From Murimonas intestini (GTDB lineage: Bacteria > Bacillota > Clostridia > Lachnospirales > Lachnospiraceae): 64,000 nt of DNA. The notes under the pieces are model-generated. The model searched no databases and was not told the DNA's origin. It saw only the letters and a program-made list of their open reading frames with translations. Position numbers and translations under genes: made by a program. Shown piece by piece: positions 8,808 to 17,716 of this stretch (its first letter is position 1; each line of letters starts with the position of its first letter). The DNA lies in the NCBI RefSeq assembly GCF_024622195.1, contig NZ_JANKBI010000025.1:1-64000 (forward strand), in the 5' to 3' direction.

Positions 8808-10622
8808 TTATTTTCCTCCCAAATAGGAAAGCACCAGGCCTGTAGCCACAGCGTTGCGCGGTCCCTCACTGCTTCTGATATTTCCCCGTCCGCACACTAT
8901 CCTGTACTCTGACAGTTCCTCCATCAGCATCTCCGGGACTTCAAAATCCTCCGCTGAACCGCCTACCAGCACCACATTGGAGATCGCCTTTAATTCATGA
9001 TCAGGCGCTACCTCCCGCAATGCTCTGAGTGCATTTCTGACAAATACTTTCCTTTTAGCATCTCTTCTTACATTATATATCTTTTCCATCGGAATGTCTT
9101 CTTCAATTTTCAGAAGTTCTCCCGGTGTCAGCAAAACCACATGGCCAAAATATCTCGGGTCGATGGATTCCTGGAAAAACTGCATCTGTCCATTTTCCAG
9201 ACGCATGTGAAACAGGCTCTCCACCTTTGCCATGGGGTATTTCTTGATCTGCTCCGCACTGATACGGCTCTTTAAGCCCAGTTCAGTCTGTATCAGCAGT
9301 GTCACCAGTTCTCCTGCCCCTGCCTGATGGGTGGTTCTGACAGTGCCGTCACACTCTATGAGGGCTGCATCTGTAGACCCTCCTCCCATATCAAGCACTG
9401 CCACAGGAAGCTGGGTGCCCGGCGTGGTAAGCGCTCCAAGTGATGCCATCACAGCCTCCACGCCTGCCACCTTTACATTAACCATAAGCTCTCTCTGAAG
9501 CCTCCTGGCTATCCGCTCCATAGGAAGCTGTTTTGTCTTTACCATAGCCGCTATACCCACAGCCTTTTCCATGCAGGTCTCTCCTGCCAGTGACCCGGAT
9601 ATCTGAACGGGCGCCATAGTGTCGACAGCCAGGATATCAGTAATGCGCACAGCATCCAAGGCCTCCTCCGAGACTTCTGCCATGCCTATTTTTATCCTGG
9701 AAAGCATATTTCCCACATTTGTATCTGCCTGGCCGCTTATATCCCTGATCAATCCGGCACCTTCCAGTGCCGCCATGATCTTGTCAGCCCCGGCGTCAAT
9801 ATTTACCATGGCCTCTCTGTCTCCGTGAAGATAGATCTCACCCGCCGGAAGAATATTCTCTCTGATATTCCCATGGGGAGTCTTGATCACCACAGCGCTG
9901 CGCTTTCCTATCAGATTCTTCGCGATAGGTGTCACAGACCTTGTCTCCTGGGGTGTCAGCTTCAGAAGTGTGGCTATCCCGTAGGGATTTGAGAGCATCC
10001 TGACAGTCTGCCCCGGCAGCGCCACCTCAATAGCGGCCTGCTTTCCCTCAGGGATATTCCTGATATGGCGCACCTCATCTACGATTGGAATCTCAAACAC
10101 AAGCCTGTTCTCTACAAGCACTGCCTCATCTGCCTGCAGGATCAGCCCCCTGATATCCAGGCGGCCGTGATGCGCATTCAGCTGCCCGGCGATCTCCTCA
10201 TATGTATGTACTGCGGCAGCAGCCACAATGTAGGGCTGCCCCTTTATTCCCTCTCCCAGGTGTTCAAGGAATATAAGCTCCCCTACAGCCTGGCCGGCGC
10301 CTGCCGGAGTCGACGGGTTATGGCCGATCATGGAGGACTCAGTGATAATAGTCTCCGTGATAGTTTCCATAGCCGTATCTCCGATTACAGGGGCCGCCTC
10401 ATTGAGACAGACCAGATGGATATCAGAAACAGGCCTCTGGACTTTGTCCATGGCCTCTTCCAGTGCAGCACATATTCCCCCCACATTTGCGGGGGTTCCC
10501 TTTGTGCCTGTGGTCATCCGGGATGCCCCGCTGACAAAGCGGATGCTTCCGTCAGCCTGCATATCCCCGATGCACACTTCAGTTGTGGAATTTCCAATAT
10601 CAACACCTGCTATCAGTTTCAA
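8808..10622 (-). CDS. pduG: Diol dehydratase reactivase, large ATPase subunit
   Basis: Large (alpha) subunit of the ATP-dependent reactivase, an actin/Hsp70-fold ATPase that swaps inactivated cobalamin out of the dehydratase. The 604-residue protein has the family N-terminus (IAGVDIGNSTTEVCIGD), a second phosphate-loop-like segment (VLDMGGGSTDAAL) and the usual length (about 610). The start is a TTG at 10622 that overlaps the pduE stop in TTGA. A GAGAGG site 9 nt upstream and the match to the family N-terminus support it. Confidence 0.94.
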   Translation of the reverse strand: MKLIAGVDIGNSTTEVCIGDMQADGSIRFVSGASRMTTGTKGTPANVGGICAALEEAMDKVQRPVSDIHLVCLNEAAPVIGDTAMETITETIITESSMIGHNPSTPAGAGQAVGELIFLEHLGEGIKGQPYIVAAAAVHTYEEIAGQLNAHHGRLDIRGLILQADEAVLVENRLVFEIPIVDEVRHIRNIPEGKQAAIEVALPGQTVRMLSNPYGIATLLKLTPQETRSVTPIAKNLIGKRSAVVIKTPHGNIRENILPAGEIYLHGDREAMVNIDAGADKIMAALEGAGLIRDISGQADTNVGNMLSRIKIGMAEVSEEALDAVRITDILAVDTMAPVQISGSLAGETCMEKAVGIAAMVKTKQLPMERIARRLQRELMVNVKVAGVEAVMASLGALTTPGTQLPVAVLDMGGGSTDAALIECDGTVRTTHQAGAGELVTLLIQTELGLKSRISAEQIKKYPMAKVESLFHMRLENGQMQFFQESIDPRYFGHVVLLTPGELLKIEEDIPMEKIYNVRRDAKRKVFVRNALRALREVAPDHELKAISNVVLVGGSAEDFEVPEMLMEELSEYRIVCGRGNIRSSEGPRNAVATGLVLSYLGGK

Positions 10623-11017
10623 AGAAGGATGCCTCTCTTTTCATATATTTCTGCTGCTTCCATAACCAGCCTTGCACAGTTTACAGCGCCGTATTTATCC
10701 AAAAGCTCCTGGGCCATCTGCACCAGTTCAAGCTTAGTGGATCTGTTTGGGCGCAGCTTGTTATACATTTCCAAAATCACATCATCCGGTACGTCAACGA
10801 GTTCAGAAGCTCTCTGGAAGTTTGCAGCCATGGCAGGATTGTCATTCTGTCTTGCCACTTCCCCCTGCTTTGAGAGCATCTCCTTCGAGATCTTTATATC
10901 ATCCGGATGTATATTCCCCTTTTTAATTTCGTCCAGGGTGATCTCAGACAGCTTTTTTCCTGTTCTGGAAGTGATGCTGTCTGCTTCATTTGCTCCTAAC
11001 GGATATCTCACCATCAT
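10619..11017 (-). CDS. pduE: B12-dependent diol/glycerol dehydratase, small subunit
   Basis: Gamma subunit of the adenosylcobalamin-dependent dehydratase that converts 1,2-propanediol to propionaldehyde, or glycerol to 3-hydroxypropionaldehyde. About 132 residues, shorter than the roughly 170 of the Salmonella subunit because the N-terminal extension is reduced. Of three nearby in-frame ATGs (11029, 11017, 11014), the one at 11017 overlaps the pduD stop in ATGA and has GGGGGA upstream. It is translationally coupled on both sides. Confidence 0.92.
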   Translation of the reverse strand: MMVRYPLGANEADSITSRTGKKLSEITLDEIKKGNIHPDDIKISKEMLSKQGEVARQNDNPAMAANFQRASELVDVPDDVILEMYNKLRPNRSTKLELVQMAQELLDKYGAVNCARLVMEAAEIYEKRGILL

Positions 11018-11667
11018 GCTTTCCCCCATTCAATCATTGGAATCTCCGGGTCTACCTGTTCTGTCTCTTTAATATGCATCAGAGCTGCCTTCACCTGGAA
11101 TTTTGCCCTGACCATGGGGTCGTTGACAGACTCTATAGGCGTCACCTTCTCACCCTTTACATACCTGGCCGCATTCTGGCCGATCTTCCTGTACATATCC
11201 AGGGTAATGAGGGGTGCCTGAGGAAACAGTTCCAGGTTTGACAAAGGATAAAGATCCTTCTGATGAATAACGGCTGTTCCCTTTGACTGGAGGCCGATGC
11301 CTATTCCTGAACCTGAAATCTTAGCAGCTTCAAGTCCCATAAAACATACATCAGAGGTCTTCAATACCTTAACGACCCTGGATACCATACCCTCTTCCTC
11401 GATCCCTGCCCGAATATTCTGCAGCACATCGTCAAGGGGGATCCCTGTGATCGTAGCCTTTATTTCTTTCTGGAATGCCGGTCCGACACCGATAACTACC
11501 TCCTTCGGATCCGACCCTTTTACAGCCTGAGGATATCCTTTATAAGAAGTTTTCGGCATCATCCTCGTCTTTCCCGTAAGGGAACCGCCGCCGGACTGTC
11601 CGTTTTTATCTATCTCTTTCATGACGGCCCTGGTAATGGCCTGTATCAGTTCTTCATTTATTTCCAT
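11014..11667 (-). CDS. pduD: B12-dependent diol/glycerol dehydratase, medium subunit
   Basis: Beta subunit of the dehydratase, 217 residues, which together with the alpha subunit encloses the cobalamin. The conserved stretch KISGSGIGIGLQSKGTAVIH (about 118-137) is typical of the family. A Gly/Ser/Lys-rich segment after an N-terminal helix (about 1-20) resembles the tail that carries a targeting peptide in microcompartment-linked homologues; whether it targets anything here is unknown because no shell genes are nearby. GGAGG precedes the ATG at 11667, 14 nt after pduC. Confidence 0.93.
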   Translation of the reverse strand: MEINEELIQAITRAVMKEIDKNGQSGGGSLTGKTRMMPKTSYKGYPQAVKGSDPKEVVIGVGPAFQKEIKATITGIPLDDVLQNIRAGIEEEGMVSRVVKVLKTSDVCFMGLEAAKISGSGIGIGLQSKGTAVIHQKDLYPLSNLELFPQAPLITLDMYRKIGQNAARYVKGEKVTPIESVNDPMVRAKFQVKAALMHIKETEQVDPEIPMIEWGKA

Positions 11668-11681
11668 AACCTGCCGCCTCC

Positions 11682-13346
11682 TTAAAAGTCATCAGGATCA
11701 ATGATGTGGGGAATCGCTTTGATCTCTTCCCAGCGCCTGCCATCCACTCTGTATCCTGTTCCCGGTCCCATATAATCATTTGGAGTATTCACTCCTGACA
11801 TCACCTGGAAATGCTCATCCAGAATAGCCGCTGTATGCATATAGTCTCCGATCACACGCTGCTTAAGCATTTCCAGAATGCTTTCCGCCAGTTCCTCAAA
11901 TCCGCTCTCAGCCAGCGCCTTTACCACATCAATGCCTGTGATGCCGCGCTTCATAAGATCATCAGCTGACATCAGGTCAGAGGCCACATCCCTTTTCAGG
12001 GTGTCCTTGCTGCCATGGGCATACACAACAGCCTCCACCTGCTCATCTGTGACTTCAGTGAGGCCCAGGTATTTAAATACTGCCTGCACAGCTTTCGCAG
12101 CCTCCCATCTCACACGGATGACCTGCTCTTCCGTAACAGGACGCAGACCGCCGTCCACCTGCATATCTCTCTGCAGCACGTTGTAGTCGTCAAAATCCTC
12201 AGCATCAAAGTTCGAGCCTGCAAACATATTGTCATAATTAGGCTCTGCTGCATATCCCGAGAAAATAAAGTCAGTTCCCGGCATAAACTGCAGCATCGTC
12301 CTGGCTGTCCTTCTCATATCCGAGTTTGAAAAGCTCTGGTCATTTGAAGATGCACATTCCAGTCCCAGAAGCGCAGCCACCAGGTTTTCTCCCATGACCT
12401 CACGTATTCCTGAAGGAACACTTGCAGCCACGCCGATACAGCTGACAGACCCGTTCTGGATACCCTGGGAGCCTGCCCCCTTTGTCACATAGAGACAGCG
12501 GCATTCCAGATAGAGCATGGATTTCTGCTCGCTGCTCCCCATCAGTACTTCTGAGCCTGACCCGGATGTAAAACGTACCTTAAGCCCTCTTGATGCATAT
12601 GCGGCATTTAAGAATGCCTTAGAATACGGAGTATCGTCACCGTCAATAAAAACCTTTTCCGTGCCATACACAGAGAGTGTCTCCGCATACGTTGTAAGTC
12701 CCCTGATGCCCAGTTCAAGCTCTGTCGCCTCTTCCACTGCACACTGGGTCAGCACGCCCTTGCGGCCTGCCTGGGAGCCGATCAGCAGGGCTATGGCATT
12801 GAACGGCGCATACCTGGCAATGCCTGTCGTAGTCTCTTCCTCACTGAATCCCCTCAGAGCCCCCTCCGCCGCATCGGCAGCTATCTGGACAGGATCATCC
12901 TTCAGGTTAGTGATGTGCGCCTGGTTGCCCGGAACCCTCCTGGCCCTCATTTTCTGCATGCCCATCATCATCTCAACCACATTCAGGTAATTGATTATCT
13001 CAGCCATCTTGGCCGGAGTGATCCCTGATACGATCTCAAGGATCTCCTTTCTGGAGACATTGATGTTCACGATCTTCCTGGCGATATCCAGGGAGGACAC
13101 TGCCATGGAAGCCTCGGCTCTGTCAATGCGTATGGCATAATCAGCGATAAACTGGTCCATGAAGTCAAAATCGGCTCTGGCTTTTCCGTCCAGCTCCACG
13201 ATCACTCCATCTTCAACCCTGACTGAAGGTTTGGGGTCATACGGGCTTTTCATTGCCACAAACCCCATCTCCGGCCATTCATTTATAAAACCGTCTTTAT
13301 TCACCGGACGCTTGTCCAGCGTTTCAATACGTTTTGATTTTTTCAT
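11682..13346 (-). CDS. pduC: B12-dependent diol/glycerol dehydratase, large subunit
   Basis: Catalytic alpha subunit (TIM barrel) of the adenosylcobalamin-dependent dehydratase. At 554 residues it matches the length of Salmonella PduC. Family signatures seen include KRPVNKDGFINEWPEMGFVA near the N-terminus, GSGSEVLMG and the glycine-rich ARRVPGNQAH. Sequence alone does not tell whether 1,2-propanediol or glycerol is the main substrate. The deoxysugar-type kinase directly upstream favours propanediol made from rhamnose or fucose. AAAGGTG precedes the ATG at 13346, 22 nt after rhaB. Confidence 0.94.
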   Translation of the reverse strand: MKKSKRIETLDKRPVNKDGFINEWPEMGFVAMKSPYDPKPSVRVEDGVIVELDGKARADFDFMDQFIADYAIRIDRAEASMAVSSLDIARKIVNINVSRKEILEIVSGITPAKMAEIINYLNVVEMMMGMQKMRARRVPGNQAHITNLKDDPVQIAADAAEGALRGFSEEETTTGIARYAPFNAIALLIGSQAGRKGVLTQCAVEEATELELGIRGLTTYAETLSVYGTEKVFIDGDDTPYSKAFLNAAYASRGLKVRFTSGSGSEVLMGSSEQKSMLYLECRCLYVTKGAGSQGIQNGSVSCIGVAASVPSGIREVMGENLVAALLGLECASSNDQSFSNSDMRRTARTMLQFMPGTDFIFSGYAAEPNYDNMFAGSNFDAEDFDDYNVLQRDMQVDGGLRPVTEEQVIRVRWEAAKAVQAVFKYLGLTEVTDEQVEAVVYAHGSKDTLKRDVASDLMSADDLMKRGITGIDVVKALAESGFEELAESILEMLKQRVIGDYMHTAAILDEHFQVMSGVNTPNDYMGPGTGYRVDGRRWEEIKAIPHIIDPDDF

Positions 13347-13368
13347 ATGATTTCTTCACCTTTATCTC

Positions 13369-14793
13369 TTATTCAGGAAGATACTCATTCTGTTCAAAGG
13401 ATCTGCGGACAATATCACGCCCCTCTTCCAGGGTGGCGATCTCTCCCATTGCCTTCAGCTGCATAATGACATTTCCAAGTACTGATCCCTCAACCGGACC
13501 TGTGACAACCTTTTTGCCAATGGCATTTGCCGTCAGCTGGCAGAGAAGCTGATCCTGTATACCGCCTCCCACAATGTTCATGCATGGAATAGTCTTGCCT
13601 GTGATTACCTCCAGATTTTTGACAGTTGTCCCATACTCCTGTGTAAGTCCGTTATAGATAGCCATTGCGATCTCTCCCAGTCCTTCAGGAGTTCCCTGTC
13701 CGTGCTCTTCACAATACCCGATAACTTCTTTCATCATATTATAAGGAGCTGTGAATCTCGGGTCGTTTGGATTGATAATAAAATCTTTTCTCTTCGCTTC
13801 TTTAGAGGCTTTTATGATGTCAGGGAAGGATACCTGTGCCTCAAATTCACACCAGTTCTTTCTCAGGTTCTGCATGATCCACAGACCGTTAATATTCTTC
13901 AGGAAGCGGATCTTTCCTTCTACGCCGCCTTCATTCGTATAGTTGTATTCAAAGGACTCTTTTGTGAGTACCGGCTCATCCAGCTCCATACCCAGAAGTG
14001 ACCATGTTCCGCAGCTTAAGAAGGCCGCATTCTTGTCAGCAAAAGGTGTGGCCGCCACTGCCGATGCCGTATCGTGGCTTCCGACTGCAATGACCTTCAC
14101 GCCTGAGAGTCCTGTCTCTTCCACTACCTCAGGAAGCAGGTCACCGATAACAGTACCCGGTTTTGTCAGCTCTCCGAAGAATTCTTTTTTGATTCCGCAT
14201 CTCTCAATAATATCGTAATCCCAGTCTCTCTTCTTAGCGTCCAGAAGCTGTCCTGTGCTTGCAAAGGTATATTCATTGTACATCTTTCCGGTCAGGAAAT
14301 ATCCGAATAACTCCGGCATAAACAGAAGACGGACTGCCTTCTCGTAGATGTCAGGCCTCATCTTCTTATCTGCATAGAGCTGGAACAATGTATTAAAGTT
14401 CATAAACTGGATACCTGTCTTTGCATACAGCTCATCCAGCGGTACCAGCTTTCCTATCTCCTCCAGAACTCCGATCGTCCTGTCATCCCTGTAATTTACA
14501 GGGTTGCCGATCAGGTTGCCGTCTTTATCGATGAGACCGTAATCAACTCCCCAGGTGTCTATCGCGAGGCTCTGGATTGGAAGCTTTTTAGCTGCTGCCT
14601 TTTTCAGTCCTACTTTCATTTCATGGTACAGACGGAATGTATCCCAGTAGAAATTCTTACCGATCCTTACCGGATCATTTGGAAACCTATGTAATTCTTC
14701 AAGTTCAATTTTCCCATCCTGATATTTGCTGAGAATCATTCTTCCGCTGGATGCTCCAAAGTCAAAAGCCAGATTATAAATTGTTTCTCCCAT
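13369..14793 (-). CDS. rhaB: Rhamnulokinase-type sugar kinase (FGGY family)
   Basis: Phosphorylates a ketose, most likely L-rhamnulose (possibly L-fuculose), at C1 so that an aldolase can release lactaldehyde. The 474-residue protein has the N-terminal FDFGASSGR phosphate loop typical of rhamnulokinases, then DTWGVDYGLID, YRDDRT, and the ATP-domain motifs GSHDTASAV and NIVGGGIQD. The frame opens with a GTG at 14802, but AGAGGTG fits the ATG at 14793. Neither the matching isomerase nor the aldolase is in the window. It lies between deoR and pduC with short gaps (59 and 22 nt), so kinase and dehydratase are probably co-transcribed. Confidence 0.88.
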   Translation of the reverse strand: MGETIYNLAFDFGASSGRMILSKYQDGKIELEELHRFPNDPVRIGKNFYWDTFRLYHEMKVGLKKAAAKKLPIQSLAIDTWGVDYGLIDKDGNLIGNPVNYRDDRTIGVLEEIGKLVPLDELYAKTGIQFMNFNTLFQLYADKKMRPDIYEKAVRLLFMPELFGYFLTGKMYNEYTFASTGQLLDAKKRDWDYDIIERCGIKKEFFGELTKPGTVIGDLLPEVVEETGLSGVKVIAVGSHDTASAVAATPFADKNAAFLSCGTWSLLGMELDEPVLTKESFEYNYTNEGGVEGKIRFLKNINGLWIMQNLRKNWCEFEAQVSFPDIIKASKEAKRKDFIINPNDPRFTAPYNMMKEVIGYCEEHGQGTPEGLGEIAMAIYNGLTQEYGTTVKNLEVITGKTIPCMNIVGGGIQDQLLCQLTANAIGKKVVTGPVEGSVLGNVIMQLKAMGEIATLEEGRDIVRRSFEQNEYLPE

Positions 14794-14852
14794 CTCATAC
14801 ACCTCTCATTTGAATTTTAATATAAGTGATTAAGCCGCTGTGCGGTTAACTC

Positions 14853-15620
14853 CTATTCTGCACTGCAGAGCACCACTCTGACGCCCCGCTCATCAAGCTT
14901 TTTGTGCCATTCTTCAGGTATCTTGTCCGTGACAAGGATATCTCCCTTTTTCAGGTTCATGACCTTCACAAAAAATACCTCGCCCATTTTACTGCTGTCT
15001 GCGGCAAGTACTGTCTGTTTTGCGCTTCTGCGCATGCCGATCTTCACTTCGGCTTCCATCTCATTAGAATCTGTGATGCCTTTTTCAATGTCAATTCCCT
15101 TGCAGGAAAGGATAGCCTTATCCACATTATATCTGGAAAGTACTTCCAGGGCTGATTTACCCACAAGCGATAAAGAGGAATCCCTCAGATTCCCTCCCGT
15201 GGAGATCACCTTTATCCCGTCGTTTCCGGCCAGTTCAATCAATACCTCCACTGAATTTGTTATTACAGTCAGCTTTTTCTTTTTCTTGAGTTCCTGGGCT
15301 ATCATCAGTGATGTGGAAGAGCTGTCCAGCATCATGCAGTCGCCCTCTTCAACAAGACTTGCCACCTTTCTGGCAATAGCCTGCTTTTCCTTCCTGTTTG
15401 TCTGTTCCCTGATCTTCAGCGGCATGTCCATTGTGATATGCTTATTTAACACTGCTCCGCCGTAAGTCTTTTTAACAAATCCCTCTCTCTCCAGCTTCTC
15501 CAGGTCCCGCCGGATTGTCTCCTCTGTTACATTGTACCTCTGGCTCAGTTCTGAGACCAGAACTCTCTGCTCTTTCTGCAGAATCGACAAAATCTCGTTT
15601 TTTCTCTCAATTGCCAGCAT
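14853..15620 (-). CDS. DeoR-family transcriptional regulator
   Basis: A 255-residue regulator with an N-terminal winged helix-turn-helix (about 1-57, with VSELSQRYNVTEETIRRDLEK and the FVKKTYGGAVL wing), followed by the DeoR C-terminal sensor domain of the ISOCOT fold, which normally binds a phosphorylated sugar (TVITNS at about 119, STGGNLRDSS, and ADSSKMG near 209-215). As first gene of the deoR-rhaB-pdu unit it probably senses a sugar phosphate of the rhamnose or fucose pathway and controls its own operon. AAGGGGG precedes the ATG at 15620. Confidence 0.92.
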   Translation of the reverse strand: MLAIERKNEILSILQKEQRVLVSELSQRYNVTEETIRRDLEKLEREGFVKKTYGGAVLNKHITMDMPLKIREQTNRKEKQAIARKVASLVEEGDCMMLDSSSTSLMIAQELKKKKKLTVITNSVEVLIELAGNDGIKVISTGGNLRDSSLSLVGKSALEVLSRYNVDKAILSCKGIDIEKGITDSNEMEAEVKIGMRRSAKQTVLAADSSKMGEVFFVKVMNLKKGDILVTDKIPEEWHKKLDERGVRVVLCSAE

Positions 15621-15659
15621 ATAGTGTGCCCCCTTGCAGTACCCCTAAATTATAGGATT

Positions 15660-15689
15660 ATTATACTACACAACAATGTGGTTTTGCAA
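15660..15689 (-). promoter_or_regulatory. Promoter candidate for deoR-rhaB-pdu
   Basis: TTGCAA (15689-15684) and TATAAT (15665-15660) on the minus strand are 18 bp apart and overlap the end of the SDR gene. A second TATAAT lies at 15654-15649. Either would start transcription just ahead of deoR, separating this operon from the cytidylyltransferase-SDR pair. Confidence 0.5.
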
Positions 15690-16769
15690 GTTTTCTTTTT
15701 GTTTTTTGTTGGATTTCAGACAGTCAAGAGTGTTCTGTACCCCATCTCTCATGGGATATCTCCCTTTCCACCCCAGTTTCAGCAGCTTGCCTGCATCCAG
15801 GGCAGAGCAGGACATAAAATTAAAGCCCTTCTTTTCCGCCTCCCCTGCTTCCTGAAAAATGACCCGGCGTCCGGCACAGCCGGCGATGCACTCCGCCATA
15901 TCCCTTATGGTCACTACAGAATCAGGATTGGAGATATTATATGCTTCCCCGCAGGCCCCTTCAAGCAGTACCGTTAAAATAGCCGAAGCACAGTCCAGCA
16001 CATGGCAGTAGGAGCGCAGCTGCATGCCGCTGCTCTTCATCACAATGTCCTTTCCCTGCATCACATCCCGGAAAAACTGCGAGGCAGCTCTTGAATCACT
16101 GGCTGTCTGTGTAGGCCCATAGACATGACCCGGCCTTACCACAACTGCATCCATGCCGTACTCTTCTATATAACAGCTGCAGAGAGTCTCCGCAGCTCTC
16201 TTACCTGACGGATAGCAGGCACGGCTGTTCAGAAAATCCAGATAACAGTAATCGTCCTCTTTATATAACTCACTGCCCTTCCTGCTGCCGTACACTTCAC
16301 TCGAAGAGACATACAGTATCCTCTTTATACGTTTATTTTTCCTGGCAAACTTAAATAGATTATCCAGCCCTGTAATACTCCCAACCAGTGTCTCTGCAGG
16401 CTCCTTCCTGAAGGATTCCGGATGGGAATTGCCTGCGCAGTGTATAATATAATCGGGCACTGTGGCAAGTTCCACTGTTTCCTGGGCATCATAATAGACA
16501 AATTCTATCTTTCTGTTATTGCCCAAACCTCCAAAACGTTCCCTGAATTTTTCTTCATCACGGCATGCGGCCAGGACCCTGACTGCCCCCGCCTCCTGCT
16601 GCCTGTCATCCTCTGAGCGTCCGGCAGCCGCCAGCAGATCCGCCACAGCAGATCCTATCAGGCCTGTGGCGCCTGTCACCATTACCGTGCTGCCTTTTAT
16701 TTTATCTAGTCCCTTCACATCTGACACGGCTGATAATAAGCTTTCTTCATAAACCCTGGAATACTTCAT
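15666..16769 (-). CDS. NAD-dependent epimerase/dehydratase (extended SDR)
   Basis: A 367-residue extended short-chain dehydrogenase, probably acting on a nucleotide-linked sugar or polyol. It has the NAD-binding VTGATGLIGSAVADLLAA motif (about 31-48), the VSSSEVYG strand that carries the catalytic Ser, and the catalytic YPSGK (Tyr-x3-Lys). It is 10 nt downstream of the IspD/TarI-like cytidylyltransferase, so the pair may make and modify a CDP- or NDP-linked precursor for a cell-wall or surface polymer. The substrate cannot be read from the sequence. The last codons overlap the promoter region of deoR. Confidence 0.8.
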   Translation of the reverse strand: MKYSRVYEESLLSAVSDVKGLDKIKGSTVMVTGATGLIGSAVADLLAAAGRSEDDRQQEAGAVRVLAACRDEEKFRERFGGLGNNRKIEFVYYDAQETVELATVPDYIIHCAGNSHPESFRKEPAETLVGSITGLDNLFKFARKNKRIKRILYVSSSEVYGSRKGSELYKEDDYCYLDFLNSRACYPSGKRAAETLCSCYIEEYGMDAVVVRPGHVYGPTQTASDSRAASQFFRDVMQGKDIVMKSSGMQLRSYCHVLDCASAILTVLLEGACGEAYNISNPDSVVTIRDMAECIAGCAGRRVIFQEAGEAEKKGFNFMSCSALDAGKLLKLGWKGRYPMRDGVQNTLDCLKSNKKQKENLQNHIVV

Positions 16770-16779
16770 CTCTCACCTC

Positions 16780-17490
16780 TCATTTCAGCCATTCGGATCT
16801 CTTTGCAAGCAGCAGAGCCTTAAAAATATCAATATCCTCTACTGTTGTCAGTTTAATGTTCTTCTCAGAACCTGCTGAGAAGTATACCCTCTGCCCCATC
16901 TCTATCATGAGTGTGCATGATGCCACTGAATTAGTGATTCCCTTTTCAAGCGCATTCCTGTGCAGCTCACATATATCTCCAATATGGAATCCCTGGGGGG
17001 TCTGGGTCCGTTTCAGATTTTCCCTGGGATAGCTCTTATCAGCCAGGATCCCATCCTCCGTCTCCAGCATGGCCTCAGCACATGGGACAGACGCAATCGC
17101 ACAGCCAAACTGCTTCGTCTTTACAATGCAGTCGCTGATGATCTCCTCAGACACCATAGGCCTGATCGCATCATGGATCAAGACCACATCATCCTTACTG
17201 TAATTTTTCTCCAGCTCAAAAACGCCGTTTCTGATGGAAGCCTGTCCGTTTTCACCGCCAGGCACCACATGTTTTAATTTCGTGATGTTGAACTGGTTGG
17301 CATACGCCCACAACACCTGCTCCCATCCGGAAATGCATACTACCGCTATCACGTCTATCTCAGGAGCTTTCTGGAAAGCCTCCAGTGTATAGACGATAAC
17401 CGGTTTTTCATTTACTGTTAAAAACTGCTTCGGGATATCCTGATGCATCCTGGCTCCGGACCCGCCTGCAATAATAAGCGCTGTATTCAT
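16780..17490 (-). CDS. IspD/TarI-family cytidylyltransferase
   Basis: Transfers CMP from CTP to a phosphorylated polyol. The 236-residue protein has the nucleotide-binding loop IIAGGSGARM, then PKQFL, LIHDAIRPM and RTQTPQGFH, shared by IspD (methylerythritol 4-phosphate) and TarI/Bcs1 (ribitol 5-phosphate). The loop AGGSGARM is closer to TarI-like proteins, and the partner SDR gene also points to a polymer precursor more than to isoprenoids, but IspD activity is not excluded. GGAGG 8 nt before the ATG at 17490 decides this start over an in-frame ATG at 17505. Confidence 0.75.
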   Translation of the reverse strand: MNTALIIAGGSGARMHQDIPKQFLTVNEKPVIVYTLEAFQKAPEIDVIAVVCISGWEQVLWAYANQFNITKLKHVVPGGENGQASIRNGVFELEKNYSKDDVVLIHDAIRPMVSEEIISDCIVKTKQFGCAIASVPCAEAMLETEDGILADKSYPRENLKRTQTPQGFHIGDICELHRNALEKGITNSVASCTLMIEMGQRVYFSAGSEKNIKLTTVEDIDIFKALLLAKRSEWLK

Positions 17491-17592
17491 ATCTGTATCC
17501 TCCATAATATCTCAGGCTGTTACTGTCCACATGCGCTGCTTTATACAGTGTGCTACTGGTTGCGGAGCGGACAGTATCTGCTGAATATCTAC

Positions 17593-17621
17593 AGTTTATC
17601 ATAGAATAAGGCTAATGTAAA
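17593..17621 (-). promoter_or_regulatory. Promoter candidate for the cytidylyltransferase-SDR pair
   Basis: TTTACA (17621-17616) and TAAACT (17598-17593) on the minus strand with a 17-bp spacer, about 100 bp ahead of the cytidylyltransferase ATG and after the terminator of the upstream operon. Confidence 0.4.
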
Positions 17622-17643
17622 ACGAATCGTTACTGCTCATGAA

Positions 17644-17676
17644 ACAGCCGCATAAACACTATGTTTATGCGGCTGT
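17644..17676 (-). terminator. Hairpin terminator of the uxaB-methyltransferase operon
   Basis: A perfect 15-bp stem with a 3-nt loop (17644-17658 with 17662-17676), 40 nt after the last methyltransferase-like gene. The T tract after it on the minus strand is short (GTTTC), so termination may be incomplete. No similar hairpin explains another boundary here. Confidence 0.7.
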
Positions 17677-17716
17677 CCGGTATTTCTGCTATTTAATTTT
17701 AACATATGGCCCAGTA

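Noticed and set aside
10065..11072. 335-codon plus-strand frame opposite pduG/pduE, and similar long plus-strand frames opposite glyS and GH42.
   Set aside because: They lie antisense to well-supported genes, have no family resemblance and lack ribosome binding sites; shadows of high third-position bias.
7364..15620. Microcompartment shell or signature enzyme genes hidden in the pdu operon.
   Set aside because: All open frames are accounted for by the eight genes listed; gaps are at most 59 nt and none can hold a BMC-domain protein.
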